Positions 1-6,233 of a stretch of 64,000 nt of DNA are shown here, in pieces (position 1 is the first letter of the stretch; each line of letters opens with the position of its first letter). The DNA lies in NCBI GenBank assembly GCA_937975765.1, contig CALJUR010000091.1, positions 8,588 to 72,587 on the forward strand. The letters are read 5' to 3'. Position numbers and translations under genes: made by a program. The notes beneath the pieces were generated by a model. That model saw nothing but the letters and a program-made list of their open reading frames with translations, had not been told where the DNA came from and did no database searches. Origin of the DNA: an uncultured Myxococcales bacterium. GTDB lineage: Bacteria; Myxococcota_A; UBA9042; DTJE01.

Positions 1-612
1 ATCGAGCCCTCGCTGGCCAAGGCCCGGCCGGGCGACCGGTTCCAGTTCGAACGCACCGGGTACTTCTGCGCGGACGCGAAGGACCACGCGGAGGGCCACC
101 CGGTGTTCAACCGCACCGTCGGCCTGAAGGACTCCTGGGCGAAGGTCGAGAAGAAGGCCGGGGGCGGGGCCGCGAAGGCGAAGCCCGCACCGGTGGCGGC
201 CCAGGCGGTGCCCCTTGCCACGGCGCCCTTCCCTGCCCCCGCTTCCGGCGAGGCGCGCACGGACCTGAAGCCCCTGCTGCCCGAGATCACGATCGACGAC
301 TTCGCCAGGATCGACCTGCGCGTCGGCCTCGTGCGCGAGGCCGGCCCCGTCGAGGGCGCGAAGAAGCTGATCCGGCTGTCCGTGGACCTGGGCGAGGCAC
401 GCCCCCGCAACGTCTTCGCGGGCATCCGGTCGGCCTACCCGGACCCGGCCGTGCTGGTGGGGACCCGCGTGCTGGTCGTGGCGAACCTGAAGCCGCGCGA
501 GATGAAGTTCGGGACGTCGGAGGGCATGTGCCTGGCTGCCGGCGAACCCGAGACCGGCCTGTTCGTGGCCACGGTCGCCGGGGACGCGAAGCCCGGCGAC
601 CGCGTGACCTGA
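1..612 (+). CDS. glnS: Glutaminyl-tRNA synthetase, C-terminal part, fused to a Trbp111-type tRNA-binding domain (5' truncated by window edge)
   Basis: The reading frame is open from the first base, so only the 3' end of the gene is present. The first ~48 residues carry the distal GlnRS anticodon-binding barrel signature (FQFERTGYFCADAKD, then FNRTVGLKDSWAKV). After an Ala/Pro/Lys-rich linker of about 40 residues comes an OB-fold tRNA-binding domain of about 105 residues, like the C terminus of MetRS, Arc1p or Trbp111 (EITIDDFARIDLRVG, then ANLKPREMKFGTSEGMCLAA). GlnRS charges tRNA-Gln in the cytoplasm; the appended OB fold would add non-specific tRNA affinity. The GlnRS assignment rests on a short C-terminal segment; MetRS often carries the same tail, but the FNRTVGL..SW ending is typical of GlnRS. 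The next gene starts 8 bp downstream. Confidence 0.78.
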   Translation: MEPSLAKARPGDRFQFERTGYFCADAKDHAEGHPVFNRTVGLKDSWAKVEKKAGGGAAKAKPAPVAAQAVPLATAPFPAPASGEARTDLKPLLPEITIDDFARIDLRVGLVREAGPVEGAKKLIRLSVDLGEARPRNVFAGIRSAYPDPAVLVGTRVLVVANLKPREMKFGTSEGMCLAAGEPETGLFVATVAGDAKPGDRVT

Positions 613-620
613 CCGCCGCG

Positions 621-1529
621 ATGACCAACTCCGGATACACCTTCGTCGATCGCGTCCGCCCCCAGGACGACGGCCGGACCGTGCTGGCGTACTACGCCGG
701 TCGGCACCTGCGGGCCGCCCGGGACGAGTGGCGGGACCGCATCGAGGCGGGCCGGGTGACGCGCGGCGGGGCCGTGCTGGGCTGCGACGACCGGGTGCGC
801 GCCGGGGACCGACTGGAGTACCGGCGGCCGCCGTGGCAGGAGCCCGACGTCCCGCTGGACGCGCCCGTGCTGTACCGGGACGACGACGTGCTGGTGCTGC
901 ACAAGCCGGCCGGGCTGCCCGTGCTGCCGGGTGCCGGGTGCCAGGATCGCACCCTGCTGGCCCTGGCGCGACGCGACTTCGGGGACGGGGTCCGGACGGT
1001 CCACCGGCTGGACCGCGGGACTTCCGGGGCGATCGCCCTGGCATTGAACGCGGACGCCGCGCGCCGCCTGTGCGCGGCCTTCGCGAAACGGAAGGTGGCG
1101 AAGACCTACCTGGCGAGGTTGACGGGCATCGACCTCCCCGAACGGTTCGTGATCGACGCCCCGATCGGGCGCGTGTCCTTCCCGCCGCTGGGGTTCGTGT
1201 CGGGCGTGGCCGCGGACGGACGGCCGGCCCACACCGAGGTCACCGTGCGGCTTCGCGACCCGGAAACCGGCGAATCGGTGGCGGAGGTCCGCATCACGAC
1301 CGGCCGCAGCCAGCAGATCCGCGTGCACCTGGCCCACGCCGGGTACCCGCTGGCGGGAGACCCGCTGTACGGCCCGGGCGGCCATCCGAGGCTGCCCGGT
1401 CCCGGGGAGCGGCCCGCGAGGCCCGGCGACGGGGGATACCTGCTGCACGCGTGGAGGCTGGCCTTCCCGGCCCGCGACGGCCGCCCGATCGAGGTGGTCG
1501 CACCGCCGCCCGAAGGCCTTCAGCCCTGA
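621..1529 (+). CDS. RluA-family RNA pseudouridine synthase
   Basis: 302-residue protein isomerising uridine to pseudouridine in rRNA or tRNA. The N terminus (about residues 1-80) resembles an S4-like RNA-binding segment (RDRIEAGRVTRGGAVL). The catalytic core follows, with DVLVLHKPAGLPVLP and the RluA signature HRLDRGTSG, placing the catalytic Asp at residue 131. The conserved block TGRSQQIRVHLAHAGYPLAGDPLYG lies towards the C terminus. The frame extends upstream to 528, but that stretch overlaps the synthetase and has no family similarity, so the ATG at 621 is preferred. It sits 8 bp after the synthetase stop with no room for a promoter, so the two are probably cotranscribed. The exact substrate (RluA, RluC or RluD type) cannot be told from sequence alone. 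Confidence 0.9.
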   Translation: MTNSGYTFVDRVRPQDDGRTVLAYYAGRHLRAARDEWRDRIEAGRVTRGGAVLGCDDRVRAGDRLEYRRPPWQEPDVPLDAPVLYRDDDVLVLHKPAGLPVLPGAGCQDRTLLALARRDFGDGVRTVHRLDRGTSGAIALALNADAARRLCAAFAKRKVAKTYLARLTGIDLPERFVIDAPIGRVSFPPLGFVSGVAADGRPAHTEVTVRLRDPETGESVAEVRITTGRSQQIRVHLAHAGYPLAGDPLYGPGGHPRLPGPGERPARPGDGGYLLHAWRLAFPARDGRPIEVVAPPPEGLQP

Positions 1530-1553
1530 ACCCGCGGTCGGCTCCCCCTCCGG

Positions 1554-2315
1554 TCACAGCACCTGCCGCGTGATCGCCCCCCGGACACCCACGGTGTGGA
1601 CCTCCACCGGCAACCCGGGCGCCACGGCGTCGCGCGCGTCGGTCACGGCCCGCGAGATCCCTCCGCAGCAGGGCACCTCCATCCGCACCACCGTGATCGA
1701 GGCCGGCCCGGCCTCCGCGATCAGGTCCACCAGCTTCTCCCGGTAGTGCGGCAGGTCGTCCAGTTTCGGGCATCCCACCACGATCGAGCGCCCGTCCAGG
1801 TAGCGTGCGTGGAGGTCCGGTACCGCGAACGGCACGCAGTCGGCGCAGACCACCAGGTCGGCCCCCTTCAGGAACGGCGCCCCCGGCGGCACCAGCATCA
1901 GCTGGACCGGCCAGTGGGACAGGCGCGACGCGACCGGGGCGGCGTCCACGGTCTTCGAGGGGACGGCCGGCCTCGTCCCGCCCGCGGCCGGCCGCAGGTC
2001 CCGCATCGCCGAGCCCGGGCATCCCCCCGCCGGCGCCACGTGCAGCCCCTCGGCACGGGACATCGCCTTCTCGAAAGCCGCCCGGGCCGCGACGGCGGGC
2101 GCCGGCCCGGTGAACCCCGCCGCCTCGCGATGCTCGATGGTGATCGCCCCCTGAGGGCACTCGCCCAGGCAGGCCCCCAGCCCGTCGCAGAACGTCTCGG
2201 ACACCAGGCGCGCCTTCCCGTCCACCAGCCGGATGGCGCCTTCGTGGCAGGCGTTCACGCACAGCCCGCAACCGTCGCATTGGGACTCGTCAATCCGGAT
2301 GATGGGCCGCTTCAT
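1554..2315 (-). CDS. 4Fe-4S ferredoxin-type iron-sulfur protein
   Basis: 253-residue cytoplasmic Fe-S protein. Residues 8-56 form a ferredoxin-like module: the first motif is complete (C13, C16, C19, C23), while the second (C43, C49, C53) lacks its second cysteine (CDGLGACLGEC). A middle segment (about 85-120) is rich in Pro/Gly. The C-terminal half contains CADCVPFAVPD, VGCPKLDD and EVPCCGGI, cysteine clusters that could hold another cluster or interact with a redox partner. I recognise the overall architecture as a stand-alone ferredoxin-domain protein of anaerobes and facultative anaerobes but cannot assign a reaction. Its start lies 26 bp inside the upstream Rrf2 gene, so the two are translationally coupled and probably respond to the same redox or Fe-S signal. 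Confidence 0.85.
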   Translation of the reverse strand: MKRPIIRIDESQCDGCGLCVNACHEGAIRLVDGKARLVSETFCDGLGACLGECPQGAITIEHREAAGFTGPAPAVAARAAFEKAMSRAEGLHVAPAGGCPGSAMRDLRPAAGGTRPAVPSKTVDAAPVASRLSHWPVQLMLVPPGAPFLKGADLVVCADCVPFAVPDLHARYLDGRSIVVGCPKLDDLPHYREKLVDLIAEAGPASITVVRMEVPCCGGISRAVTDARDAVAPGLPVEVHTVGVRGAITRQVL

Positions 2316-2739
2316 TCCTGTTCGCTCCTTCCTTCGCAGGGGGGAGATCGGACAGCCTCGTGGAGGCCAGCCGGCTGCGGACCTGGGCGGTGGCCTGCTC
2401 CAGGACGCCGCCGAACAGGCACTCGCCGGCCGGACAGGCCGGGTGCTCGAACATGCAGCCGCCCGGACGCAGCGGCCCGTCCACCGCCTCGTAGATCTCC
2501 AGCAGCGTCATCTCGTGGGGCGGACGTGCCAGCCGGAAACCGCCCCGGGGACCGCGCAGCGAGTCCAGCAGGCCCAGGCGGGCCAGGCGTTGCAGGACCT
2601 TCGCCAGGTGCGCCCCGGAAACCGGCAAACGCTGCACGATCTCGCGGACGGACACCGGGCGATCCGGGTGGTGCGCCATCAGGACCAGCGCGTGCAGGGC
2701 CATGCTGGCCGCCTCGGACACGTGGACCACGGGATTCAA
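2290..2739 (-). CDS. Rrf2-family transcriptional regulator
   Basis: 149-residue winged-helix regulator. The N-terminal helix-turn-helix is clear (SEAASMALHALVLMAHH, then VSVREIVQRLPVSGAHLAKVLQRLARLGLL, then the wing GPRGGFRLARPPHEMTLLEIYEAVDG). Three cysteines near residue 105 (GGCMFEHPACPAGECLFGGV; spacing C-x6-C-x4-C) match the Fe-S cluster-binding loop of IscR/NsrR-type proteins, so a redox or NO/Fe-S sensing role is likely. I chose the TTG at 2739 because GGGGAGG ends five bases upstream and the product then has normal family length; an in-frame GTG and the ATG at 2703 would truncate the first helix. The gene overlaps the ferredoxin start by 26 bp. An imperfect palindrome in its promoter is a candidate autoregulatory operator. 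Confidence 0.85.
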   Translation of the reverse strand: MNPVVHVSEAASMALHALVLMAHHPDRPVSVREIVQRLPVSGAHLAKVLQRLARLGLLDSLRGPRGGFRLARPPHEMTLLEIYEAVDGPLRPGGCMFEHPACPAGECLFGGVLEQATAQVRSRLASTRLSDLPPAKEGANRNEAAHHPD

Positions 2740-2750
2740 GGGGGCCTCCC

Positions 2751-2778
2751 CTAATTCGGTATCCTGGACCTTATTTAG
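2751..2778. promoter_or_regulatory. Candidate Rrf2 operator (imperfect 28-bp palindrome)
   Basis: An inverted repeat with CTAA/TTAG outer arms and partly symmetric interior spans the -10 region and the start of the rrf2 transcript, ending at the Shine-Dalgarno sequence. Rrf2 proteins commonly repress their own promoter, so this is the natural place for the operator. It does not match the published IscR or NsrR consensus. Symmetry is partial, so this is a hypothesis. Confidence 0.35.
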
Positions 2779-2800
2779 CCGATTCCTCCCGGGCAGGCAA
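2772..2800 (-). promoter_or_regulatory. Putative sigma70 promoter of the rrf2-ferredoxin operon
   Basis: On the minus strand TTGCCT (2800-2795) and TAAATA (2777-2772) are separated by 17 bp, about 33 bp before the TTG start. The site sits in a short AT-rich island within very GC-rich DNA. The same -35 hexamer appears in front of serC. Identified by eye. Confidence 0.5.
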
Positions 2801-2841
2801 ACCGGACCGAAGAATCCCCGGGGCTTCCGGGCAGATGCGAG

Positions 2842-2847
2842 TAGAAT
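2842..2847 (+). promoter_or_regulatory. Putative -10 box for murI
   Basis: TAGAAT (5 of 6 to TATAAT) lies 22 bp before the murI GTG and is followed by GGGAGGAGGG as ribosome-binding site. No convincing -35 hexamer is visible. Confidence 0.35.
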
Positions 2848-2868
2848 CGGCCGGGAGGAGGGACCGGC

Positions 2869-3753
2869 GTGGACGGTCGGATCGGGGTGTTCGATTCCGG
2901 GTTCGGCGGGCTGACGGTGCTGGCGTCGCTGCTGCAGAGGCTGCCCGACTACGACTACCTGTACCTGGGGGACAGCGCGCGTGCGCCCTACGGGAACCGG
3001 GGCTTCGACGTGGTGCACGACTTCACGCGGGAGGCCGTGGAGGCCCTGTTCGACGCCGGCTGCCCGCTGGTGGTGGTGGCCTGCAACACGGCGTCCTCGC
3101 GGGCGCTGCGCACGATCCAGCAGAGGCACCTGCCCGCGTACCGGCCCGACCGCCGCGTGCTGGGCGTGGTGCGACCGTCCGTCGAGGCCCTGGCCGGCCT
3201 GCCTCCCGGGGCGCTTCCCGGCGTCACCCCCCCGTCGGACGCCCGTGGCATCGTCGCTTTGCTGGGCACGCGCGGCACGGTGGACTCCGACTCGTTCGGC
3301 ATCGAGCTGGCCCACCTGGCTCCCGGCCTGCAGTTGATCCAGCAGGCCTGCCCGCTGTGGGTACCTCTGGTCGAGGCTGGCGAACTGGAAGGTCCCGGGG
3401 TGGAATGGTTCCTGCACCGGTACCTGGACCCCGTGATGGACCGTCCCCGGCCGCCGGCGCGGCTGCTTCTGGCCTGCACCCACTACCCTCTGCTGCTGCC
3501 GGGCATCCGGGCCCTCGTCCCGGACGAAGTGGAGATCCTGTCCCAGGGGCCGATCGTGGCGGAGCGCCTGGCGGACTGGCTGCAGCGGCACCCCGAGATG
3601 GACCGCCGCCTGGCACGCGGGCGGACGACCGGGTTCTGGACCACCGACGATCCCGACCGCTTTGCCGAACTGGGGGGGCGCCTGCTGGGGCGCGCCTTCC
3701 AGGCCCGGCGCGTGCACCTGGCCCCGTGGACCGGCCGTCCGGCACGGTCCTGA
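2869..3753 (+). CDS. murI: Glutamate racemase
   Basis: 294-residue cytoplasmic enzyme that interconverts L- and D-glutamate for peptidoglycan synthesis. Hallmarks are complete: D9-S10 in IGVFDSGFGGLTVL, APYG at 39-42, the first catalytic cysteine in ACNTASSRAL (C72), and the second in LACTHYPLLLPG (C203, H205). Length is slightly above the usual ~265-290 residues owing to a Pro-rich stretch around 110-125. The GTG start at 2869 is supported by GGGAGGAGGG at 2853-2862 and by the position of the DSG motif at residue 9. It is divergent from the Rrf2 gene and separated by 27 bp from the promoter of the downstream permease. Confidence 0.95.
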   Translation: MDGRIGVFDSGFGGLTVLASLLQRLPDYDYLYLGDSARAPYGNRGFDVVHDFTREAVEALFDAGCPLVVVACNTASSRALRTIQQRHLPAYRPDRRVLGVVRPSVEALAGLPPGALPGVTPPSDARGIVALLGTRGTVDSDSFGIELAHLAPGLQLIQQACPLWVPLVEAGELEGPGVEWFLHRYLDPVMDRPRPPARLLLACTHYPLLLPGIRALVPDEVEILSQGPIVAERLADWLQRHPEMDRRLARGRTTGFWTTDDPDRFAELGGRLLGRAFQARRVHLAPWTGRPARS

Positions 3754-3780
3754 GGGTTCGCGCGCGCCCGCGACCCGCCC

Positions 3781-3809
3781 TTGACCCGGCATCCACGAAG
3801 CGCTAGAGA
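3781..3809 (+). promoter_or_regulatory. Putative sigma70 promoter of the AspT/YidE-type permease
   Basis: TTGACC (3781-3786), 17-bp spacer, TAGAGA (3804-3809), located 58 bp before the preferred GTG start. The -35 matches consensus at five positions. Identified by eye. Confidence 0.5.
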
Positions 3810-3867
3810 AGGCGCGGCGTTCCCGGTCGCGTGGCCGGATCGCCGCCCGGATTCGGAGGTACGCATC

Positions 3868-5526
3868 GTGGACTGGTTTTCGCTGCACGGGGTTGCCGCG
3901 GCCGTGGCCGTCCTGGGCGGGGTCATCAGCCTGGGACTGGCGGTCGGTCACGCGCGCGTGGCGGGCGTCAGCCTGGGGGTGGGCGGAGTCCTGTTCGTGG
4001 GCCTGGCGTTCGGGCACTTCGGCCTGACCCTGTCGCCCGAGATCCTGGAGTTCGTCCGCGAGTTCGGCCTGATCCTGTTCGTGTACGCCATCGGCCTCCA
4101 GGTCGGCCCCGGCTTCTTCTCCAGCCTGCGACGCGACGGCCTGACGCTGAACCTCCTGGCGGCGGGGATCGTCGTCGGCGGCACCCTGGTGGCGATCGCC
4201 ATCGCGCTGCTGGCCGGCGTCGAGTTCCCGGCCGCGATGGGCATGCTCTCGGGCGCGGTCACCAACACGCCCAGCCTCGGCGCCGCCCAGCAGGCGCTCT
4301 CGGGCCTGCCCGACGTTCCGCCGGACGCGTCGCAAGTCGTTGGCATGGCCTACGCCGTGGCCTACCCCTTCGGCATCATCGGCATCATCGTCACGATGCT
4401 GCTGCTGCGCCGGGTCTTCCGGATCGACGTCAAGAAGGAGGCCGAGGAGTTCCGGAGGGCGCACACCCGCGCGTCCCGCCCGCTGAACACGCGCAACGTC
4501 GAGGTCACCAACCCGAACCTGCGCGGCAAGACCGTGGACGAGATCGTCGCCCTGACGGGGGGCAGCGTGGTCGCAACCCGCGTCTTCCATGCCGGCACGC
4601 AGATGCTGGCGGGCCACGACGTCAGCGTCGATCCCGGCGACGTGATGCACGTGGTCGGCACCGACGAGGCCATCGACCGGTTCCGCACCATCGTGGGCCG
4701 GTACAGCGACATCGAGTTGCCCAAGATGCCTTCGGACATCTTCATCCGCCGCGTCGTGGTCACGCGCCCCGAGATCGCCGACAAGCACCTGGACGACCTG
4801 GAACTGGAGGATCGCCTTGGCGTGATCGTGACGCGCATCATCCGGTCCGGCGTCGAGTTCACGCCGACGCGCCGGCTGCGCCTGCAATTCGGCGACCGCG
4901 TGATGCTGGTCGGCACCGACAAGACGACCGCCAAGGCCGCGCAGGAACTGGGCGACCTGATCAGCAACCTGGACCGGCCGCACATCATCCCGGTCTTCTT
5001 CGGGATCGTGCTGGGCGTCATCGTCGGCAGCATCCCGGTCGCGGTGCCCAGCATCCCGGCGCCCGTACGGCTGGGCCTGGCAGGCGGGCCGCTGGTGGTC
5101 GCGATCCTGCTGTCCCGGTTCGGCCGCATCGGACCCTTCCTGTCCTACGTGCCCAACGCCGCGAAGAAACTGCTGGCCGAGTTCGGCATCGCGCTTTTCC
5201 TGGCCTGCGTCGGCCTGAAGTCCGGCGAGCGGTTCGTCGAGGTCCTGACCGGCGGGGACGGCCTGAAGTGGATGGGCCTCGCGTCGCTGATCACGCTGCT
5301 GCCGCTGCTGACGATCGGCTTCCTGGGCCGCTGGTGGAAGAAACTGGACTACGTGTCGCTGTGCGGCCTGCTGTCGGGCAGCATGACCGACCCGCCCGCG
5401 CTGGCCTACGCCACCGACCTGGTGGGCGACGACTCCCCGTCGGTGGCCTATGCAACCGTCTATCCCCTGACGATGCTGCTGCGCGTGGTGCTGGCGCAGG
5501 TGGTCGTGCTGATCGCGCTCGGGTAG
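3868..5526 (+). CDS. AspT/YidE/YbjL-type membrane permease with two TrkA-C (RCK_C) domains
   Basis: 552-residue inner-membrane protein. An N-terminal block of hydrophobic helices (residues ~5-190) contains GMLSGAVTNTPSLGAAQQAL and is repeated in the C-terminal half (~350-550) with CGLLSGSMTDPPALAYA, the internal duplication typical of the AspT/YidE anion antiporter superfamily. Between them sit two RCK_C regulatory domains (about 210-290, GDVMHVVGTDEAIDRF; and 300-375, GDRVMLVGTDKTTAKA). The start is set at GTG 3868 because GGAGG lies 8 bp upstream; the frame is open back to 3781 but that stretch overlaps the putative promoter. Characterised members exchange aspartate/alanine or succinate; the substrate here is unknown. 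Confidence 0.88.
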   Translation: MDWFSLHGVAAAVAVLGGVISLGLAVGHARVAGVSLGVGGVLFVGLAFGHFGLTLSPEILEFVREFGLILFVYAIGLQVGPGFFSSLRRDGLTLNLLAAGIVVGGTLVAIAIALLAGVEFPAAMGMLSGAVTNTPSLGAAQQALSGLPDVPPDASQVVGMAYAVAYPFGIIGIIVTMLLLRRVFRIDVKKEAEEFRRAHTRASRPLNTRNVEVTNPNLRGKTVDEIVALTGGSVVATRVFHAGTQMLAGHDVSVDPGDVMHVVGTDEAIDRFRTIVGRYSDIELPKMPSDIFIRRVVVTRPEIADKHLDDLELEDRLGVIVTRIIRSGVEFTPTRRLRLQFGDRVMLVGTDKTTAKAAQELGDLISNLDRPHIIPVFFGIVLGVIVGSIPVAVPSIPAPVRLGLAGGPLVVAILLSRFGRIGPFLSYVPNAAKKLLAEFGIALFLACVGLKSGERFVEVLTGGDGLKWMGLASLITLLPLLTIGFLGRWWKKLDYVSLCGLLSGSMTDPPALAYATDLVGDDSPSVAYATVYPLTMLLRVVLAQVVVLIALG

Positions 5527-5548
5527 GAACCTGGCGGATGTCCGGGCA

Positions 5549-5575
5549 GGCGGGGGACGGGGCCCCCGCCCTACA
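5549..5575. repeat. Dispersed 27-bp GC-rich inverted repeat, copy 1
   Basis: This 27-bp segment begins GGCGGGGGACGG and ends CCCGCCCTACA. It is identical to 49592-49618 and related to 49563-49589 (22 of 27 positions). Its ends GGCGGGGG and CCCCCGCC can pair, so the transcript can fold into a strong hairpin. It overlaps the stop codon of the minus-strand HAD gene (5571-5573). Confidence 0.75.
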
Positions 5576-6230
5576 GGGCCAAAGATTCCAGCAGTTCCAG
5601 CGTCACGTCCGGCAGGCCGTCCAGCACGACGTCCGCGGCCGCGAAGTCGTGCCTACGGGTGTAGCGGTTCGGCACGGCGATGCACCGCATCCCGGCGGCC
5701 TTCGCGGCCTGCACGCCCGCCGCAGCGTCCTCCATCGCGATGCAGCGCGCCGGCGGCAGCCCCAGCAGCCCGGCCGCCCGCAGGTACACGTCCGGCCAGG
5801 GCTTCGTGCGCGGCACCTCGTCCCCGGGCGACACCTTCGCCAGCAGCGCGTCCAGGCCGACCTGCCGCAGGCACGATTCCACGTCCGCCCGGAAGGACGA
5901 CGACGCCACCGCCATCGGCACGCCCGCCCGGCCCAGCCCCTCCACCAGGTCCAGCGCGCCCGGCATCGCCCGCATCTCGACCGGCACCAGGTCCGCGTAG
6001 GCCCGGTCCTTCGCCCGGATGATTCCCGGCACGTCGATCGCCAGCCGGGGGTGCACCGCCGCCAGGTCCGCGAAGTTCTGCGCGGTCGAGATCCCCACCA
6101 GCCTCGCGAAGTCCACGTCGGACAGCCGGATGCCGTAAGGCGCCAGCACCTCGTTGAACGCCATCGCCTGCACGCGCTCGCTGTCGACCAGCAGGCCGTC
6201 CAGGTCGAACACCACTCCGTAGGGGGTCAT
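5571..6230 (-). CDS. HAD-superfamily hydrolase (beta-phosphoglucomutase/phosphatase type)
   Basis: 219-residue cytoplasmic phosphatase or phosphomutase. Motif I is FDLDGLLVDSE (nucleophile Asp and acid/base Asp), motif II is VASSS, the motif III lysine lies in PRTKPWPDVYLRAAG, and motif IV is AMEDAAAGVQAAKAAGM. The helical cap after motif I is of the class expected for beta-phosphoglucomutase, GPH or YniC-like enzymes. The ATG start lies three bases after the M16 peptidase stop, so it is the last gene of a three-gene minus-strand operon. Its stop codon falls inside the dispersed repeat. The sugar phosphate or nucleotide substrate cannot be deduced. Confidence 0.9.
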   Translation of the reverse strand: MTPYGVVFDLDGLLVDSERVQAMAFNEVLAPYGIRLSDVDFARLVGISTAQNFADLAAVHPRLAIDVPGIIRAKDRAYADLVPVEMRAMPGALDLVEGLGRAGVPMAVASSSFRADVESCLRQVGLDALLAKVSPGDEVPRTKPWPDVYLRAAGLLGLPPARCIAMEDAAAGVQAAKAAGMRCIAVPNRYTRRHDFAAADVVLDGLPDVTLELLESLAL

Positions 6231-6233
6231 TCG

